Position numbers and translations under genes: made by a program. Under the pieces are notes generated by a model, which was not told the origin of the DNA, did no database searches, and worked only from the letters and a program-made list of their open reading frames with translations. DNA of 64,000 nucleotides from Deltaproteobacteria bacterium (lineage in GTDB: Bacteria; Myxococcota; Myxococcia; Myxococcales; 40CM-4-68-19), in the NCBI GenBank assembly GCA_025358085.1, contig JANYKT010000114.1:1-64000 (forward strand), read 5' to 3'. This document shows positions 16,844-25,790 of the stretch, piece by piece. Each line of letters starts with the position of its first letter. The first letter of the stretch is position 1.

Positions 16844-17872
16844 TCAGAGTCCGCGCAGCGCGTCGCGGGCGCGCCCGAGGCCCAGGCCGAAGCGGCCGTC
16901 GGGAGATTCAAACCAGCGGTCGGGGGTAAAACCGGCGGCGTCGAGCAGGCGGAGCACGTCGTCCCGGCGGAAGCGGCGGGAGATCTCGGTGCGGATGCCT
17001 TCACCCTGCGAAAGCCGCAGCGTGCCACCCATGCGACCCAGGTCGACTTCGAGTGCTCGCCGCGCCACCAGCCACATCTCGATGCGGCGCTTCTCTACGT
17101 CATAGGGCGCGTGGTGGTCGAAGTCGGCCGGGTCGAAGCGGCTCTGCGCGAGCGCATTGATTGCAATCAAGACGTTGCGATTGAACGCCGCGGTCACTCC
17201 CTGCGCGTCGTTATAAGCGAGGTGGATGACTGCCGGATCGGTGACCAGGTTCGCACCCAGAAGAATGGTGTCGCCCGATTCGAGGTGCTCGCGCACGCGG
17301 GTCAGGAACTCAATCGCTTCCGCGTCCTCCTCATTGCCAATGGTGCCGCCGAGGAAGAGCGCCAGCCTGCGGCCCTGCGCGGGCTTTCCGGGCAACTCAT
17401 AACTGCGCGAGTAATCGGCGAGCACGGTCTCGACCGTCACGTCCGGCCGGGCTTGCGCGATGATCTCGCGGGTTCGGCCGAGTGCGTGCGCACTGATATC
17501 GACCGCGACATAGCGCGGCGTACCAGCGGCAGTGAGCAGCGGCAAGGTCTTGGTGGCGGCACCGCTGCCCAATTCGACGATATCGCAGAGCTGGGCGCCG
17601 CCCGCGGCCTCGACTATCTGCCCGGCCTGCGCCGCAATCAACGCCCGCTCCGTGCGCGTCGGGTAATACTCGTCGAGCGCGGTGATCTGCTCGAACAGGG
17701 CCGATCCGCGGTCATCATAGAAATATTTGCAGGGGATCTCGCGGGGCCTGCCGCCGAGTCCCTCGCGCAGCTGCTCCAGCGCGGGCGCGAGCGATACCAG
17801 CTCCGCGGCCGGCGTCGTGATCGCTTCAGGAAGCAGCTTTGCCCGGATGCGCGGCATGGGTCGTCTGCTCAT
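16844..17872 (-). CDS. egtD: EgtD, histidine N-alpha-trimethyltransferase
   Basis: 342 residues. SAM-dependent methyltransferase that converts histidine to hercynine, the first committed step of ergothioneine synthesis. Family hallmarks are CKYFYDDRGSALFEQI near the N terminus, DIVELGSGAATKT (SAM-binding loop), LFLGGTIGN, and the C-terminal EMWLVARR and GEGIRTEIS elements. The start ATG overlaps the egtB stop (ATGA), so the order of transcription is egtC, egtB, egtD. Confidence 0.95.
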   Translation of the reverse strand: MSRRPMPRIRAKLLPEAITTPAAELVSLAPALEQLREGLGGRPREIPCKYFYDDRGSALFEQITALDEYYPTRTERALIAAQAGQIVEAAGGAQLCDIVELGSGAATKTLPLLTAAGTPRYVAVDISAHALGRTREIIAQARPDVTVETVLADYSRSYELPGKPAQGRRLALFLGGTIGNEEDAEAIEFLTRVREHLESGDTILLGANLVTDPAVIHLAYNDAQGVTAAFNRNVLIAINALAQSRFDPADFDHHAPYDVEKRRIEMWLVARRALEVDLGRMGGTLRLSQGEGIRTEISRRFRRDDVLRLLDAAGFTPDRWFESPDGRFGLGLGRARDALRGL

Positions 17873-18864
17873 CTGGCGAGTTCTCCGGCGCAGCGAAAGC
17901 CACTCGGGATCTCGCGGAATCCCGGTTCATACCAGTTGCGCATCGTCCTGCGCCGCAGGCGCTGTGCGGTGGCCCACGAGGCGCCGCGCAGCACTCGATG
18001 GGTGCGCCCGAACCAGGGCGTCGAATAGCCATCGTAGGGATAGGGCCGAAAGCCGGGATAAGGCTCGAACCAGCTCGAGGTCCACTCCCAGACTCCTGCC
18101 GAGTGAGGCGCGGCGGACTCGTACTCTTCTTCCGTAGGCAAGCGCGCGCCGCAAAAGCGCGCATACGCGTCGGCGTCGAACCACGAGACGCAGGTCACCG
18201 GGGCCTCGGGGTGCTGCTCGTCGAGCTTGTCCGGACCGCCGCGGTAACCGGTGGCAGCGACAAAGGCGCGGAATTCACGCGCGGTCACCGGCGCGCTGTC
18301 CATCCAGAACGGTAACAGTGCTACCTGGTGCCGCGGGCTCTCGTTGTCCGCTGCCTGGGGTGAATCGGCAGAGCCAATCGGCACCGTCCGCCCGGGAAAT
18401 TCCAGCCGCCGGGCCGCGCGCAGAGGCAGCGGGAGCGGCATGCGGTGCAGGCGGTCTTCGAGCAACGCCGCGATCACCTGGATGTGCTCGGCGTGGTGCA
18501 ATTCGTGCTGCGCGACGTGACGCAGCAGGAACTCCGGCGGCAGTCCGGGCAGCCGCGGCGGCGCTCGCAGGGCGCAGACCCGCTCGAGAACGTCAGCGAG
18601 AAAGCGCCGCACCTCGCGCGGCGGCGGCTGGTCGGTGCGCTGGTCCTTCGGCGTCTGGAATGGATCGAAGAAGGCGTGCCGTTCGTCACCCAGCAGGAAG
18701 CGAGCCTGGATGGCAGCGACGTGCCCCGCGTGCCAGCCGACGGGGCTGTACACCTGGCCCGGCCTTTCGGACCAGCGCGCTTCCGGCAGGAGCAAAAGCG
18801 CGCGCTCGAGGAACTGGCGCGCGGCAATCAATTCGCTCTCGACCAGACGCCTCGCAGGGATCAT
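17869..18864 (-). CDS. egtB: EgtB-type sulfoxide synthase (short form)
   Basis: 331 residues, shorter than the usual 400-450. The N-terminal DinB-like domain holds the iron-ligand candidates H45/H48 (GWHAGHV) and H120, H124 in HELHHAEHI, equivalent to the HxxxH of EgtB. The C-terminal formylglycine-generating/lectin-like domain includes VTCVSWFDADAYARFCGARL, LPTEEEYE, GVWEWTSSW and RVLRGASWAT. It should catalyse oxygen-dependent C-S bond formation on hercynine using gamma-glutamylcysteine or cysteine. ATGA overlaps join it to egtC and egtD. Confidence 0.92.
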   Translation of the reverse strand: MIPARRLVESELIAARQFLERALLLLPEARWSERPGQVYSPVGWHAGHVAAIQARFLLGDERHAFFDPFQTPKDQRTDQPPPREVRRFLADVLERVCALRAPPRLPGLPPEFLLRHVAQHELHHAEHIQVIAALLEDRLHRMPLPLPLRAARRLEFPGRTVPIGSADSPQAADNESPRHQVALLPFWMDSAPVTAREFRAFVAATGYRGGPDKLDEQHPEAPVTCVSWFDADAYARFCGARLPTEEEYESAAPHSAGVWEWTSSWFEPYPGFRPYPYDGYSTPWFGRTHRVLRGASWATAQRLRRRTMRNWYEPGFREIPSGFRCAGELAR

Positions 18865-19655
18865 AGCGGGCCTACCAGGACGCTGTCGCCGGGGCGAGCA
18901 ATCGCCACATGGGCTGCAGGGACCTCGCTCCAGCGCGCGCCATCGATCGGTTCGGAGGCCATGCAGAACCCTGCAGCACGAGCGCCCGGAGCGGGAGGCC
19001 AGGGGGTGACATAAAGCGAAGCAGGAGACAGTTCGTACGCCCAGCGCGCGCCGACCAGTTGGGCGCCATCGGAGAGCAGGACCGTCGCCACCGCGCTGCG
19101 CTGGTGCTGTTCGCAGGCGCGGCGCAGGACAGCGAAGGCTGCGCGCAGGGCCGCACCCAGGCTGTCCGCGCCACGATCGAGAGCGTCGAGAATGAGCGCG
19201 AAGATGACTTCGGAATCGCTGTTGCCTTCAATGCTTTCGTAAGCGGCGGAGCCGAGGTGTTCACGCAGCGCCCGCTGCATCCCTTGCCGAAACCCGGTGA
19301 TGAAGCCGTTGTGCGCGAAGGCGAGCGGCCCGCGCGCGAAGGGCTGCACGTTTGCAATGCTATAGCCGATGCCGGGCGTTGCGCTGCGGACCGCGGCGAT
19401 CAGGGCCCGCGCGCGCAGCCGCTCGCCCATCCAGCCCAGGTTTTGATCGGCCCAGATGGGCGCTTCGCCGCGGTACACAGCGGGGTCCGGCTTGCCATCG
19501 TCGAGCCAGAACGCCGCCCCCCAGCCGTCGGCATTGACTACGCCGGAGGTCATCTCGCGCGGGCGGTAGCTCTGGACGAGCAGCGAGTGCGGCGGCGCCG
19601 AGATCAATGTGCCAGGGGCGACAGGCGGACCTGCGTAGGCGAGCATCCGGCACAT
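18861..19655 (-). CDS. egtC: EgtC-type class II glutamine amidotransferase
   Basis: 264 residues. Cys2 of MCRMLAYAG is the N-terminal nucleophile of class II amidotransferases. NADGWGAAFW, FAHNGFITGF and EGNSDSEVIF are conserved in EgtC, which removes the gamma-glutamyl group from the hercynyl sulfoxide conjugate. First gene of the egtCBD operon. No egtA or egtE is seen nearby, so gamma-glutamylcysteine supply and the final lyase step must be encoded elsewhere or done by a general enzyme. Confidence 0.92.
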   Translation of the reverse strand: MCRMLAYAGPPVAPGTLISAPPHSLLVQSYRPREMTSGVVNADGWGAAFWLDDGKPDPAVYRGEAPIWADQNLGWMGERLRARALIAAVRSATPGIGYSIANVQPFARGPLAFAHNGFITGFRQGMQRALREHLGSAAYESIEGNSDSEVIFALILDALDRGADSLGAALRAAFAVLRRACEQHQRSAVATVLLSDGAQLVGARWAYELSPASLYVTPWPPAPGARAAGFCMASEPIDGARWSEVPAAHVAIARPGDSVLVGPL

Positions 19656-19697
19656 GAGCTCAAAAGCCTGCGCCGTGGACTCCGCGGGCGCAAGCGA

Positions 19698-20645
19698 TCA
19701 AGCGGACTTTGACTTGCCCAACGAGACAACCAGCGCAATTGCGAGGATGCCCAGGATGATCGAGAGCGAGGTGCCGGTTGGCAAGGTCATCCACCGCCAC
19801 AGCATCATCTTCAAGCCCACGAAAGTCAGGATGGCCGCAAGTCCGGGCTTGAGATAGCGCAGCTTGAGCAGCGCGCCGCGGACCACGAAATAGAGCGCGC
19901 GCAGGCCCATCACCGCGCAGATGTTGCTGGAGAAGACCAGGAACGAGTCGTCGGTGACTGCGAAGACGGCAGGAATGGAGTCGAGCGCGAAGACCAGGTC
20001 GGCGGTCTCGGCGGCGACGATGGCGAGGAGCAAAGGCGTCGCCAACAGCTTGCCTGCGCGCCGGACAAAGAATTCCGGACCGTCGATGGTGCCGGTCATC
20101 GGCACATGCGTGCGCACCCAGCGGACTATGCCGTTGTCGATGGGTAACCGGTCGTCTTCTTCGCTGGTGAAGAGGATTTTCCAGGCGGTGTAGACGAGCA
20201 CGAAGCCGAAGACGGCGATGATCCAGTGGAGGCGGTGAACCAGCGCCATGCCCGCAAGGATCAGCGCGCCGCGCAGCACGATGGCGCCCAGAACTCCCCA
20301 GAAGAGCACGCGGTGCTGGTATTGCGGCGGGATGGCGAAGCTGCGGAACAGCACCACGAAGACGAACAGGTTATCGACCGAGAGCGACTTTTCCAGCAGG
20401 TAGCCGGCGAAGAATTCGAGACCCGCCTGGCCCCCGTGGCGCACCCAGATGTAGCCGCCGAAGCCGAGCGAGAGCGCCACCCAGAACAAGCTCCAGCTGA
20501 GGGCCTCGCGAAAGCCGGCCTCCTGCTCGCGCTTGCCGGCGATGCGGAGATCGAAGAGGAGCAGCAGAACGACTCCGCAAACAAAGCCGGTCCACAATGC
20601 GGGAGAGTTGATGTTGCTCGCGCCGAGATCGGCGGCCGCGATCAT
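19698..20645 (-). CDS. TerC-family integral membrane protein (Alx-like)
   Basis: 315 residues with about nine helices. Acidic membrane motifs typical of TerC/Alx are present: LEKSLSVDNLFVFVVLF and AAETADLVFALDSIPAVFA. Family members are linked to metal (Mn2+) export and to pH or tellurite stress. The start ATG overlaps the der stop by ATGA, so it is probably cotranscribed with miaB and der. Confidence 0.9.
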   Translation of the reverse strand: MIAAADLGASNINSPALWTGFVCGVVLLLLFDLRIAGKREQEAGFREALSWSLFWVALSLGFGGYIWVRHGGQAGLEFFAGYLLEKSLSVDNLFVFVVLFRSFAIPPQYQHRVLFWGVLGAIVLRGALILAGMALVHRLHWIIAVFGFVLVYTAWKILFTSEEDDRLPIDNGIVRWVRTHVPMTGTIDGPEFFVRRAGKLLATPLLLAIVAAETADLVFALDSIPAVFAVTDDSFLVFSSNICAVMGLRALYFVVRGALLKLRYLKPGLAAILTFVGLKMMLWRWMTLPTGTSLSIILGILAIALVVSLGKSKSA

Positions 20646-21994
20646 TTCTCGCGGCTCCCTCGAGGGGTGGCGCCGCTCTTCTTCTTGAAGAGCAGCCGCA
20701 CCGGCACGCGCAGCTTGAAGCGCTCGCGGAAACGATTGACCAGGAAGCGCCGGTACGAGTCGTCGACCGCCTGCGGCCGGTTGGTCTGGATGGCGATGGT
20801 CACCGGCTGCTCAGCCACCTGGTACGCATAAGAGAAGCGCACCGGATAGCCGTGCCAGAGCGGCGCGGGGTGCTCGTCCTGCATCTCCTGCAGCCAGGTA
20901 TTGAGCTGCGGCGTCGGGAGCCGCGTGGAGGATTCCGCGTGCAGCTCGATGGCGAGGTCGAGGATCTTGGTGAGCCGCGTGCCCTCGAGCGCGCTGACGA
21001 AGAGCAGCGGCGCGAAGTCCACGTGCTGCAGGTGGCGCGCAGCCTCCTCGCGCAGCTTCTTCGCCTCCGCGGGCTTGTCTTGCACCAGGTCCCATTTGTT
21101 CACGCAGAGCACGATGGCGCGACCGCGCTCCTCGGCCTGCGCGGCGATGCGCGCGTCCTGCTCGACGCCGAGCTCGCTCGCGTCGGTGAGCACCACCACG
21201 ACGTCGGATTCCTCGACAGCGCGGAGCGCCTTCTGCGCGGAGAACACCTCGACCCGGTCGATCACCTGGCGCTTTTTGCGCAGGCCGGCGGTGTCGGTGA
21301 CCACGAAGGTCTTGCCGCCATACTCGAATCGCTCGTCGACCGCGTCCCGCGTGGTGCCCGGCATCGCCGAGGCGACGAAGCGTTCCTCGCCCAGCAGCTT
21401 GTTGAGCAACGTGCTCTTGCCGACGTTCGGCCGGCCCAGCACCGCGAGGTGAATGGTGTTCGGGTCGTCCTCGACTTCTTCTTCTCCCGGGTCGGACTTG
21501 GCGAAATCCTTGGTCGCCACATCGAGCAGGTCGGAGACGCCGCGGCCGTGCTCGGCGCTCAACGGAAAGACGTCAAAACCAAGCGCGTGCAATTCATTCA
21601 GATCGAGGTTGTCGTGGCGCCGGTTGCTATCAATCTTGTTCGCCGCAAGCAGCACCGGCTTGCCGCCCTTGCGCAAAATCTGGGCGAGCTCGCGGTCCGC
21701 GCCGGCGATCCCCGCCTCGGCATCGACGACGAAGACGATGACGTCGGCCTCGGCAATGGCGATCTGCGCTTGCTCGCGAACGGCGAGCACCAACTTTTCA
21801 TTGGTCTTGGTGGTAAAGCCACCGGTGTCCACGGCGCGAAAGTGGCGGCCCTCGTACTCGGCCTCTTGATACTGCCGATCGCGGGTGACGCCCGGGACAT
21901 CCTCGACGATGGCGATGCGCCTGCCGATGATGCGATTGAACAAAGTAGACTTGCCCACGTTGGGGCGGCCGACGAGCGCGAGGAGAGGGAGCAC
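20642..21994 (-). CDS. der: Der (EngA), tandem-domain ribosome-assembly GTPase
   Basis: 450 residues. Two GTPase domains, each with a P-loop (GRPNVGKST near residue 8 and again near 190), DxxG (DTGG and DTAG) and NKxD (NKID and NKWD), followed by a KH-like C-terminal domain and a basic tail. Essential for maturation of the 50S subunit. The GTG start directly follows the miaB stop (TGAGTG). In E. coli der neighbours yfgM-bamB; here that pair lies about 7 kb away. Confidence 0.96.
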   Translation of the reverse strand: MLPLLALVGRPNVGKSTLFNRIIGRRIAIVEDVPGVTRDRQYQEAEYEGRHFRAVDTGGFTTKTNEKLVLAVREQAQIAIAEADVIVFVVDAEAGIAGADRELAQILRKGGKPVLLAANKIDSNRRHDNLDLNELHALGFDVFPLSAEHGRGVSDLLDVATKDFAKSDPGEEEVEDDPNTIHLAVLGRPNVGKSTLLNKLLGEERFVASAMPGTTRDAVDERFEYGGKTFVVTDTAGLRKKRQVIDRVEVFSAQKALRAVEESDVVVVLTDASELGVEQDARIAAQAEERGRAIVLCVNKWDLVQDKPAEAKKLREEAARHLQHVDFAPLLFVSALEGTRLTKILDLAIELHAESSTRLPTPQLNTWLQEMQDEHPAPLWHGYPVRFSYAYQVAEQPVTIAIQTNRPQAVDDSYRRFLVNRFRERFKLRVPVRLLFKKKSGATPRGSREK

Positions 21995-23347
21995 TCAGGC
22001 ACTCACCACGGCGAGGTGCCGGCGCGGCCGTACTTCAGTGAAGGGTGCCTGATTCAAGATGCCAGTCTGGGTTCCGTCGAGCGCCATCAGTCCTGTCTTC
22101 TCGACGCTCACGCGGACCACGTCGCCGACCTGTGCGTCGCCTTCAAAGTGAGCGGCGACGTTCTCGCGCGTGCGGCCGAAGCGCTTCGGGCCCTGCGCGT
22201 TTTCGACCAGCACCTCGACCTCGGTGCCTGTTAGAGCCGCGTGCCGCTGCAGCGTGCGCGCGCGCTGGAGTGCCTGGACTTCCTCGAGCCGCTGGAGCGC
22301 CAGCTCGCGCGGGATCTCGGCCCACTCGGTCCCGGACCCTAACTTCAACAACGCTCCCGTATGCGGCCGCGGGCTATAAATGAAAGAAAACAAGCTGTCG
22401 TAGTGAGTGCGCCGCAGGAAGGCCAGGTTCTGGGCGTGCTCGTCGTCCGTCTCGCCGGGAAAGCCGCAGATGATGTCGCTCGTCAACGCAACACCGGGGG
22501 GCAGCTGCGCAATCCGCGCTTCATATTGCGCGATGGTGTACTTGCGCCGCATCCGCGTCAGCACCGTGTCGGCGCCGTGCTGCACCGGCAGATGGAAGTG
22601 CGGCATCAACCGCTTGACCTCGAAGAAGCAGCGCACGAGCTCGGGCGACAGGTCCATCGGGTGACTGGTGGTAAAGCGGATGCGCTGCAGGCCGGGCACT
22701 TCGTCCACGCGGCGGATGAGGTCTGCGAAGCTGCAGCCGCCAGAATACGAGTTGACGTTCTGGCCAATCAACGTCACCTCGCGCACGCCGACATTCACCA
22801 GCGCCGCGATCTCGCGAATGATCTCCGCATACGGCCGCGAAACTTCTCGTCCGCGCGTATACGGCACGACGCAAAAGGAGCAGACGTTGTCGCAGCCTTT
22901 CATGGCGGTGACGAAGGCGGTGGCGCGGCCGCGTGAGCTCTGCGGGTCCGCCTGCGGAAAAACATATTCCTCCGAATCGACCCAGCCAGTCTCGACGCCG
23001 CCCTGCTCTGCCAGATCCGGCACGCGCGCGAGCTGGTCGGGGCCGAGCACGAAGTCCACGTAAGGTGCGCGCTGCAGCAGTTTCTCCTTCTCTTGCTGCG
23101 CCACGCAGCCGGCCACGCCAATGCGCGTCCCGCGGCTGGCCTTGAGCAGCCGGTAGCGGCCCAGCGCCGAGTAGAGCTTGTCTTCCGCCTTCTCGCGAAT
23201 GGCGCAGGTGTTGACCAGCACGAGGTCGGCCGACTCCGCAGTTTCGGTCGGACCCCAGCCGGCGCGCGCGAGGGCTTCACCCATCCGCTGCGAGTCGGAC
23301 TCGTTCATCTGGCAGCCGAATGTGTGAATGAAGTAACGCTTTGCCAC
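21995..23347 (-). CDS. miaB: MiaB, tRNA 2-methylthio-N6-isopentenyladenosine synthase
   Basis: 450 residues from GTG 23347. N-terminal MTTase domain cysteines C12, C48 and C81 (FGCQMNESDS, NTCAIREKAED, AGCVAQ), the radical-SAM motif C152-x3-C156-x2-C159 (GCDNVCSFC) and a C-terminal TRAM domain. It methylthiolates A37 of tRNAs reading U-starting codons. First gene of the miaB-der-terC group. Confidence 0.96.
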   Translation of the reverse strand: MAKRYFIHTFGCQMNESDSQRMGEALARAGWGPTETAESADLVLVNTCAIREKAEDKLYSALGRYRLLKASRGTRIGVAGCVAQQEKEKLLQRAPYVDFVLGPDQLARVPDLAEQGGVETGWVDSEEYVFPQADPQSSRGRATAFVTAMKGCDNVCSFCVVPYTRGREVSRPYAEIIREIAALVNVGVREVTLIGQNVNSYSGGCSFADLIRRVDEVPGLQRIRFTTSHPMDLSPELVRCFFEVKRLMPHFHLPVQHGADTVLTRMRRKYTIAQYEARIAQLPPGVALTSDIICGFPGETDDEHAQNLAFLRRTHYDSLFSFIYSPRPHTGALLKLGSGTEWAEIPRELALQRLEEVQALQRARTLQRHAALTGTEVEVLVENAQGPKRFGRTRENVAAHFEGDAQVGDVVRVSVEKTGLMALDGTQTGILNQAPFTEVRPRRHLAVVSA

Positions 23348-23616
23348 GGGGTGCGGGGTATCGCAGAGGGAGCGGGCTCAGTCAATGCAATCACGGCGCA
23401 TCCACGAGCGATCCGCTGCGGTCGCAGACACTCGCCCCAACCAGCCGCGGCGCCAGATGCCCAGGCGACCCCCGGCGCGAGACATTGCACGGCCCAGGGT
23501 GCGCGAAAATCGCGGCCACGGCGCGCGAAACTTTGGTGGTACCCCTCACTCGCACCTTGACTGGGTGCCGCCACCTGCGCCACGGTCCCGCAAACTTCGA
23601 CGCTGCCGGAGTATGC

Positions 23617-24360
23617 ATGCGCCTGACCATCCTTTCTTCAATCCTCCTCGCCGCCGCCACAGCCGCCTCCGCGCAGGGCCTCGATCGCGACAGCCTGCTG
23701 ACCGATGCCCCCGCCACACCGGCCAAGGGGACCGTGCGAGTGAGCGGCGGCGGAACCGGCGTCTCTTCCGCCACCGACTCCAGCGGCGCAACCACGGGCG
23801 CATCGGGCGTGACCGGCTCAATCTCGTACACGCCCTTCGAGCACGTCTCTGCCGACGTCGGGATCTACACGCAAGTCGGCGCTTCCGGCCCCTCGGCGCG
23901 GGTCCGCTACCAACTCTTCTCGCAGGACCAGCTCGGCCTCGATCTTTCCACCGGCGTGCGCTTCAAGACGGTAGGCTTCCACCCCGACGCCGGCGAGGTC
24001 GAGTTCCTCATCGCCGCCGGCCGCCGCTTCGGCAAGTTCGAGCTCGTGCTCAACGGCGTCTTCGGCGTCGAGACCAACAACGGCGGCGGCAAGGACCTGG
24101 AGGCCAAAGGCTTTGCAGGCTACCGCTTCAACCAAGCCATCCGCGCCGGCATCGACAGCCGCCTGCAGGCCGAGGTCTCCGATCAGGAGGCTGCACCAAA
24201 GATCGCCGGGATGCGCGACTACGACCTCACCGCCGGACCGGCTGTCTCCTGGATGATCACGCCGACCATCCAGATTCAAGGCCTGGTCGGCGTCGCGCAG
24301 CCCAAGAAGACGAACCTCACTGCGCCCGTCGGCGTCGTCTCCGCCAGCATCGACTTCTAG
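23617..24360 (+). CDS. Outer-membrane beta-barrel-like protein, signal peptide
   Basis: 247 residues from ATG 23617 with a signal peptide (ILLAAATAASAQ). A Ser/Thr/Gly-rich segment follows, then alternating strands (SADVGIYTQVGASG, LDLSTGVRFKTVGFHP, FELVLNGVFGVET, AAEDR-type turns) and a terminal SASIDF ending in Phe, as in outer-membrane barrels. No named family is recognised. The 269 bases upstream, shared divergently with miaB, show no other gene. Confidence 0.6.
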   Translation: MRLTILSSILLAAATAASAQGLDRDSLLTDAPATPAKGTVRVSGGGTGVSSATDSSGATTGASGVTGSISYTPFEHVSADVGIYTQVGASGPSARVRYQLFSQDQLGLDLSTGVRFKTVGFHPDAGEVEFLIAAGRRFGKFELVLNGVFGVETNNGGGKDLEAKGFAGYRFNQAIRAGIDSRLQAEVSDQEAAPKIAGMRDYDLTAGPAVSWMITPTIQIQGLVGVAQPKKTNLTAPVGVVSASIDF

Positions 24361-24363
24361 CGG

Positions 24364-24879
24364 TTGCTGCCGCTCGGCCACCTCGGCATCGGCTCGCGGC
24401 TGCTGGGACCGTACCGGACCCGCTTCGACTGGCGTCTGCTCTATCTCGGCTGCCTGCTGCCGGACCTGATCGACAAGCCGCTCTACTATGCATTGTCGCT
24501 CGCGACAGGCCGCCACGGGGCCGCGCTGGGCCTCTTCAGCGGCTCGCGCACGATCGGCCACACGCTGCTCTTCTTCTTCCTGCTCGCGGCGCTATCCTTT
24601 GGTTATCGCGGCTTCGCGGCAGTCGCCGCCGGTGTCGCGACGCACCTCTTTCTCGACAACCTGGGCGACCTCTTCGCACCGCAGGCCCCGCTGGAACGGC
24701 TGACCGTCGTCGCGCTGGTGTTTCCCTTGCTGGGCGTGCGTTTCCCGGTCGCGCCCTTCGCAGATTTCGCCGACCTCCTGATGCGCGATCTGACCAGCAT
24801 CTACTCGATTGCGGGTGAGCTGATCGGCGGCGCAATCCTGCTCGCTGCCTGGTTCAAACAAAGGCGTCAATCTTCGTAG
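24364..24879 (+). CDS. Membrane-bound YdjM/DUF457-like predicted metal-dependent hydrolase
   Basis: 171 residues, apparently from TTG 24364. Pattern PLGHLGIG, DLIDKPLY, GHTLLFFFLL and HLFLDNLGDL gives His/Asp pairs placed beside membrane helices, as in the DUF457 (YdjM) family of predicted membrane hydrolases. Four or five helices are visible. It begins 3 bases after the barrel gene and its end overlaps the convergent era gene by 13 bases. Confidence 0.7.
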   Translation: MLPLGHLGIGSRLLGPYRTRFDWRLLYLGCLLPDLIDKPLYYALSLATGRHGAALGLFSGSRTIGHTLLFFFLLAALSFGYRGFAAVAAGVATHLFLDNLGDLFAPQAPLERLTVVALVFPLLGVRFPVAPFADFADLLMRDLTSIYSIAGELIGGAILLAAWFKQRRQSS

Positions 24880-25790
24880 CCGGCGCGCCGCATTCCCTTT
24901 TCACTTTGGGTCCAGCCGGGCTCGACGCGCACGTGCAGCTGCAGAAAAACCTTGGCTCCCAGCAGCCGCTCGATCTCCTTGCGCGCCAAGGTGCCGATCT
25001 CTTTCAGTCGCGATCCGCCCTTGCCGATGATGATGGCCTTCTGGCTGTCCCGCTCGCACAGCACGGTCGCCAGAATGCGCACCAGACCGTGCTTGCCTTC
25101 CTCGCGCTCGGTCTCGTCGAACTCTTCAACCAAAACCGCCGTCGAGTACGGCACCTCTTGTTCCGTCTGCCGCAAGATCTGCTCGCGCACCAGCTCGGCG
25201 CAAAGCTTCTGCTCGGACACGTCGGTCCAGATCTCCTTGTCGAACATCCGCTCACCTTCGGGCAGGTGCTTGATCAAGGCGGGCAGCAGGCCCTCGACGT
25301 TCTGACCGGTCAGTGCCGAGAGCGGATAGATCTCGGTCCAGTCGTACTCGCTCTTCCAGCGCTCGATGAGCGGCAAGAGCTCGTGCTTGCGGACCGCGTC
25401 GATCTTGTTGATCACCAGCAGCGTCGGCTTCTTCGCTGCCTTCACCTGGTCCAGCGCCTTGCGCATCGCGGTGTCGATGGCCGGCCCTTGCGCTTCAATC
25501 AGGAAGAGCGCGGCGTCGGCGTCGGCCAGCGTCTGCAGCGCCCGATTGACCATGCGCGCGTTCAGCCCGCCCTTCGCGGCGGTGTGCAAGCCGGGCGTGT
25601 CGAGCAGTGCGATCTGTGCGTCTTCGAGCGTGAGGATCCCCAGAACCTTGCCGCGGGTGGTCTGCGGTTTCGGGCTGACGATGGCGACTTTCTGCCCGAT
25701 CAGCCGGTTGAGCAAGGTGCTCTTTCCGACGTTGGGCCGGCCCACGATGGCCACGAACCCTGCTCTGTGGGCCGGCTTTTCGTCAGGCAC
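24867..25790 (-). CDS. era: Era, ribosome-assembly GTPase
   Basis: 307 residues from GTG 25790. GTPase motifs GRPNVGKST, DTPG and NKID, followed by a KH RNA-binding domain containing IIGKGGSRLKEIG. It binds the 3' end of 16S rRNA during 30S maturation. The start overlaps the stop of the upstream cyclophilin gene by 1 base. With the RNase III gene upstream it keeps the widespread rnc-era order, interrupted here by the cyclophilin. Confidence 0.96.
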   Translation of the reverse strand: MPDEKPAHRAGFVAIVGRPNVGKSTLLNRLIGQKVAIVSPKPQTTRGKVLGILTLEDAQIALLDTPGLHTAAKGGLNARMVNRALQTLADADAALFLIEAQGPAIDTAMRKALDQVKAAKKPTLLVINKIDAVRKHELLPLIERWKSEYDWTEIYPLSALTGQNVEGLLPALIKHLPEGERMFDKEIWTDVSEQKLCAELVREQILRQTEQEVPYSTAVLVEEFDETEREEGKHGLVRILATVLCERDSQKAIIIGKGGSRLKEIGTLARKEIERLLGAKVFLQLHVRVEPGWTQSEKGMRRAGYED

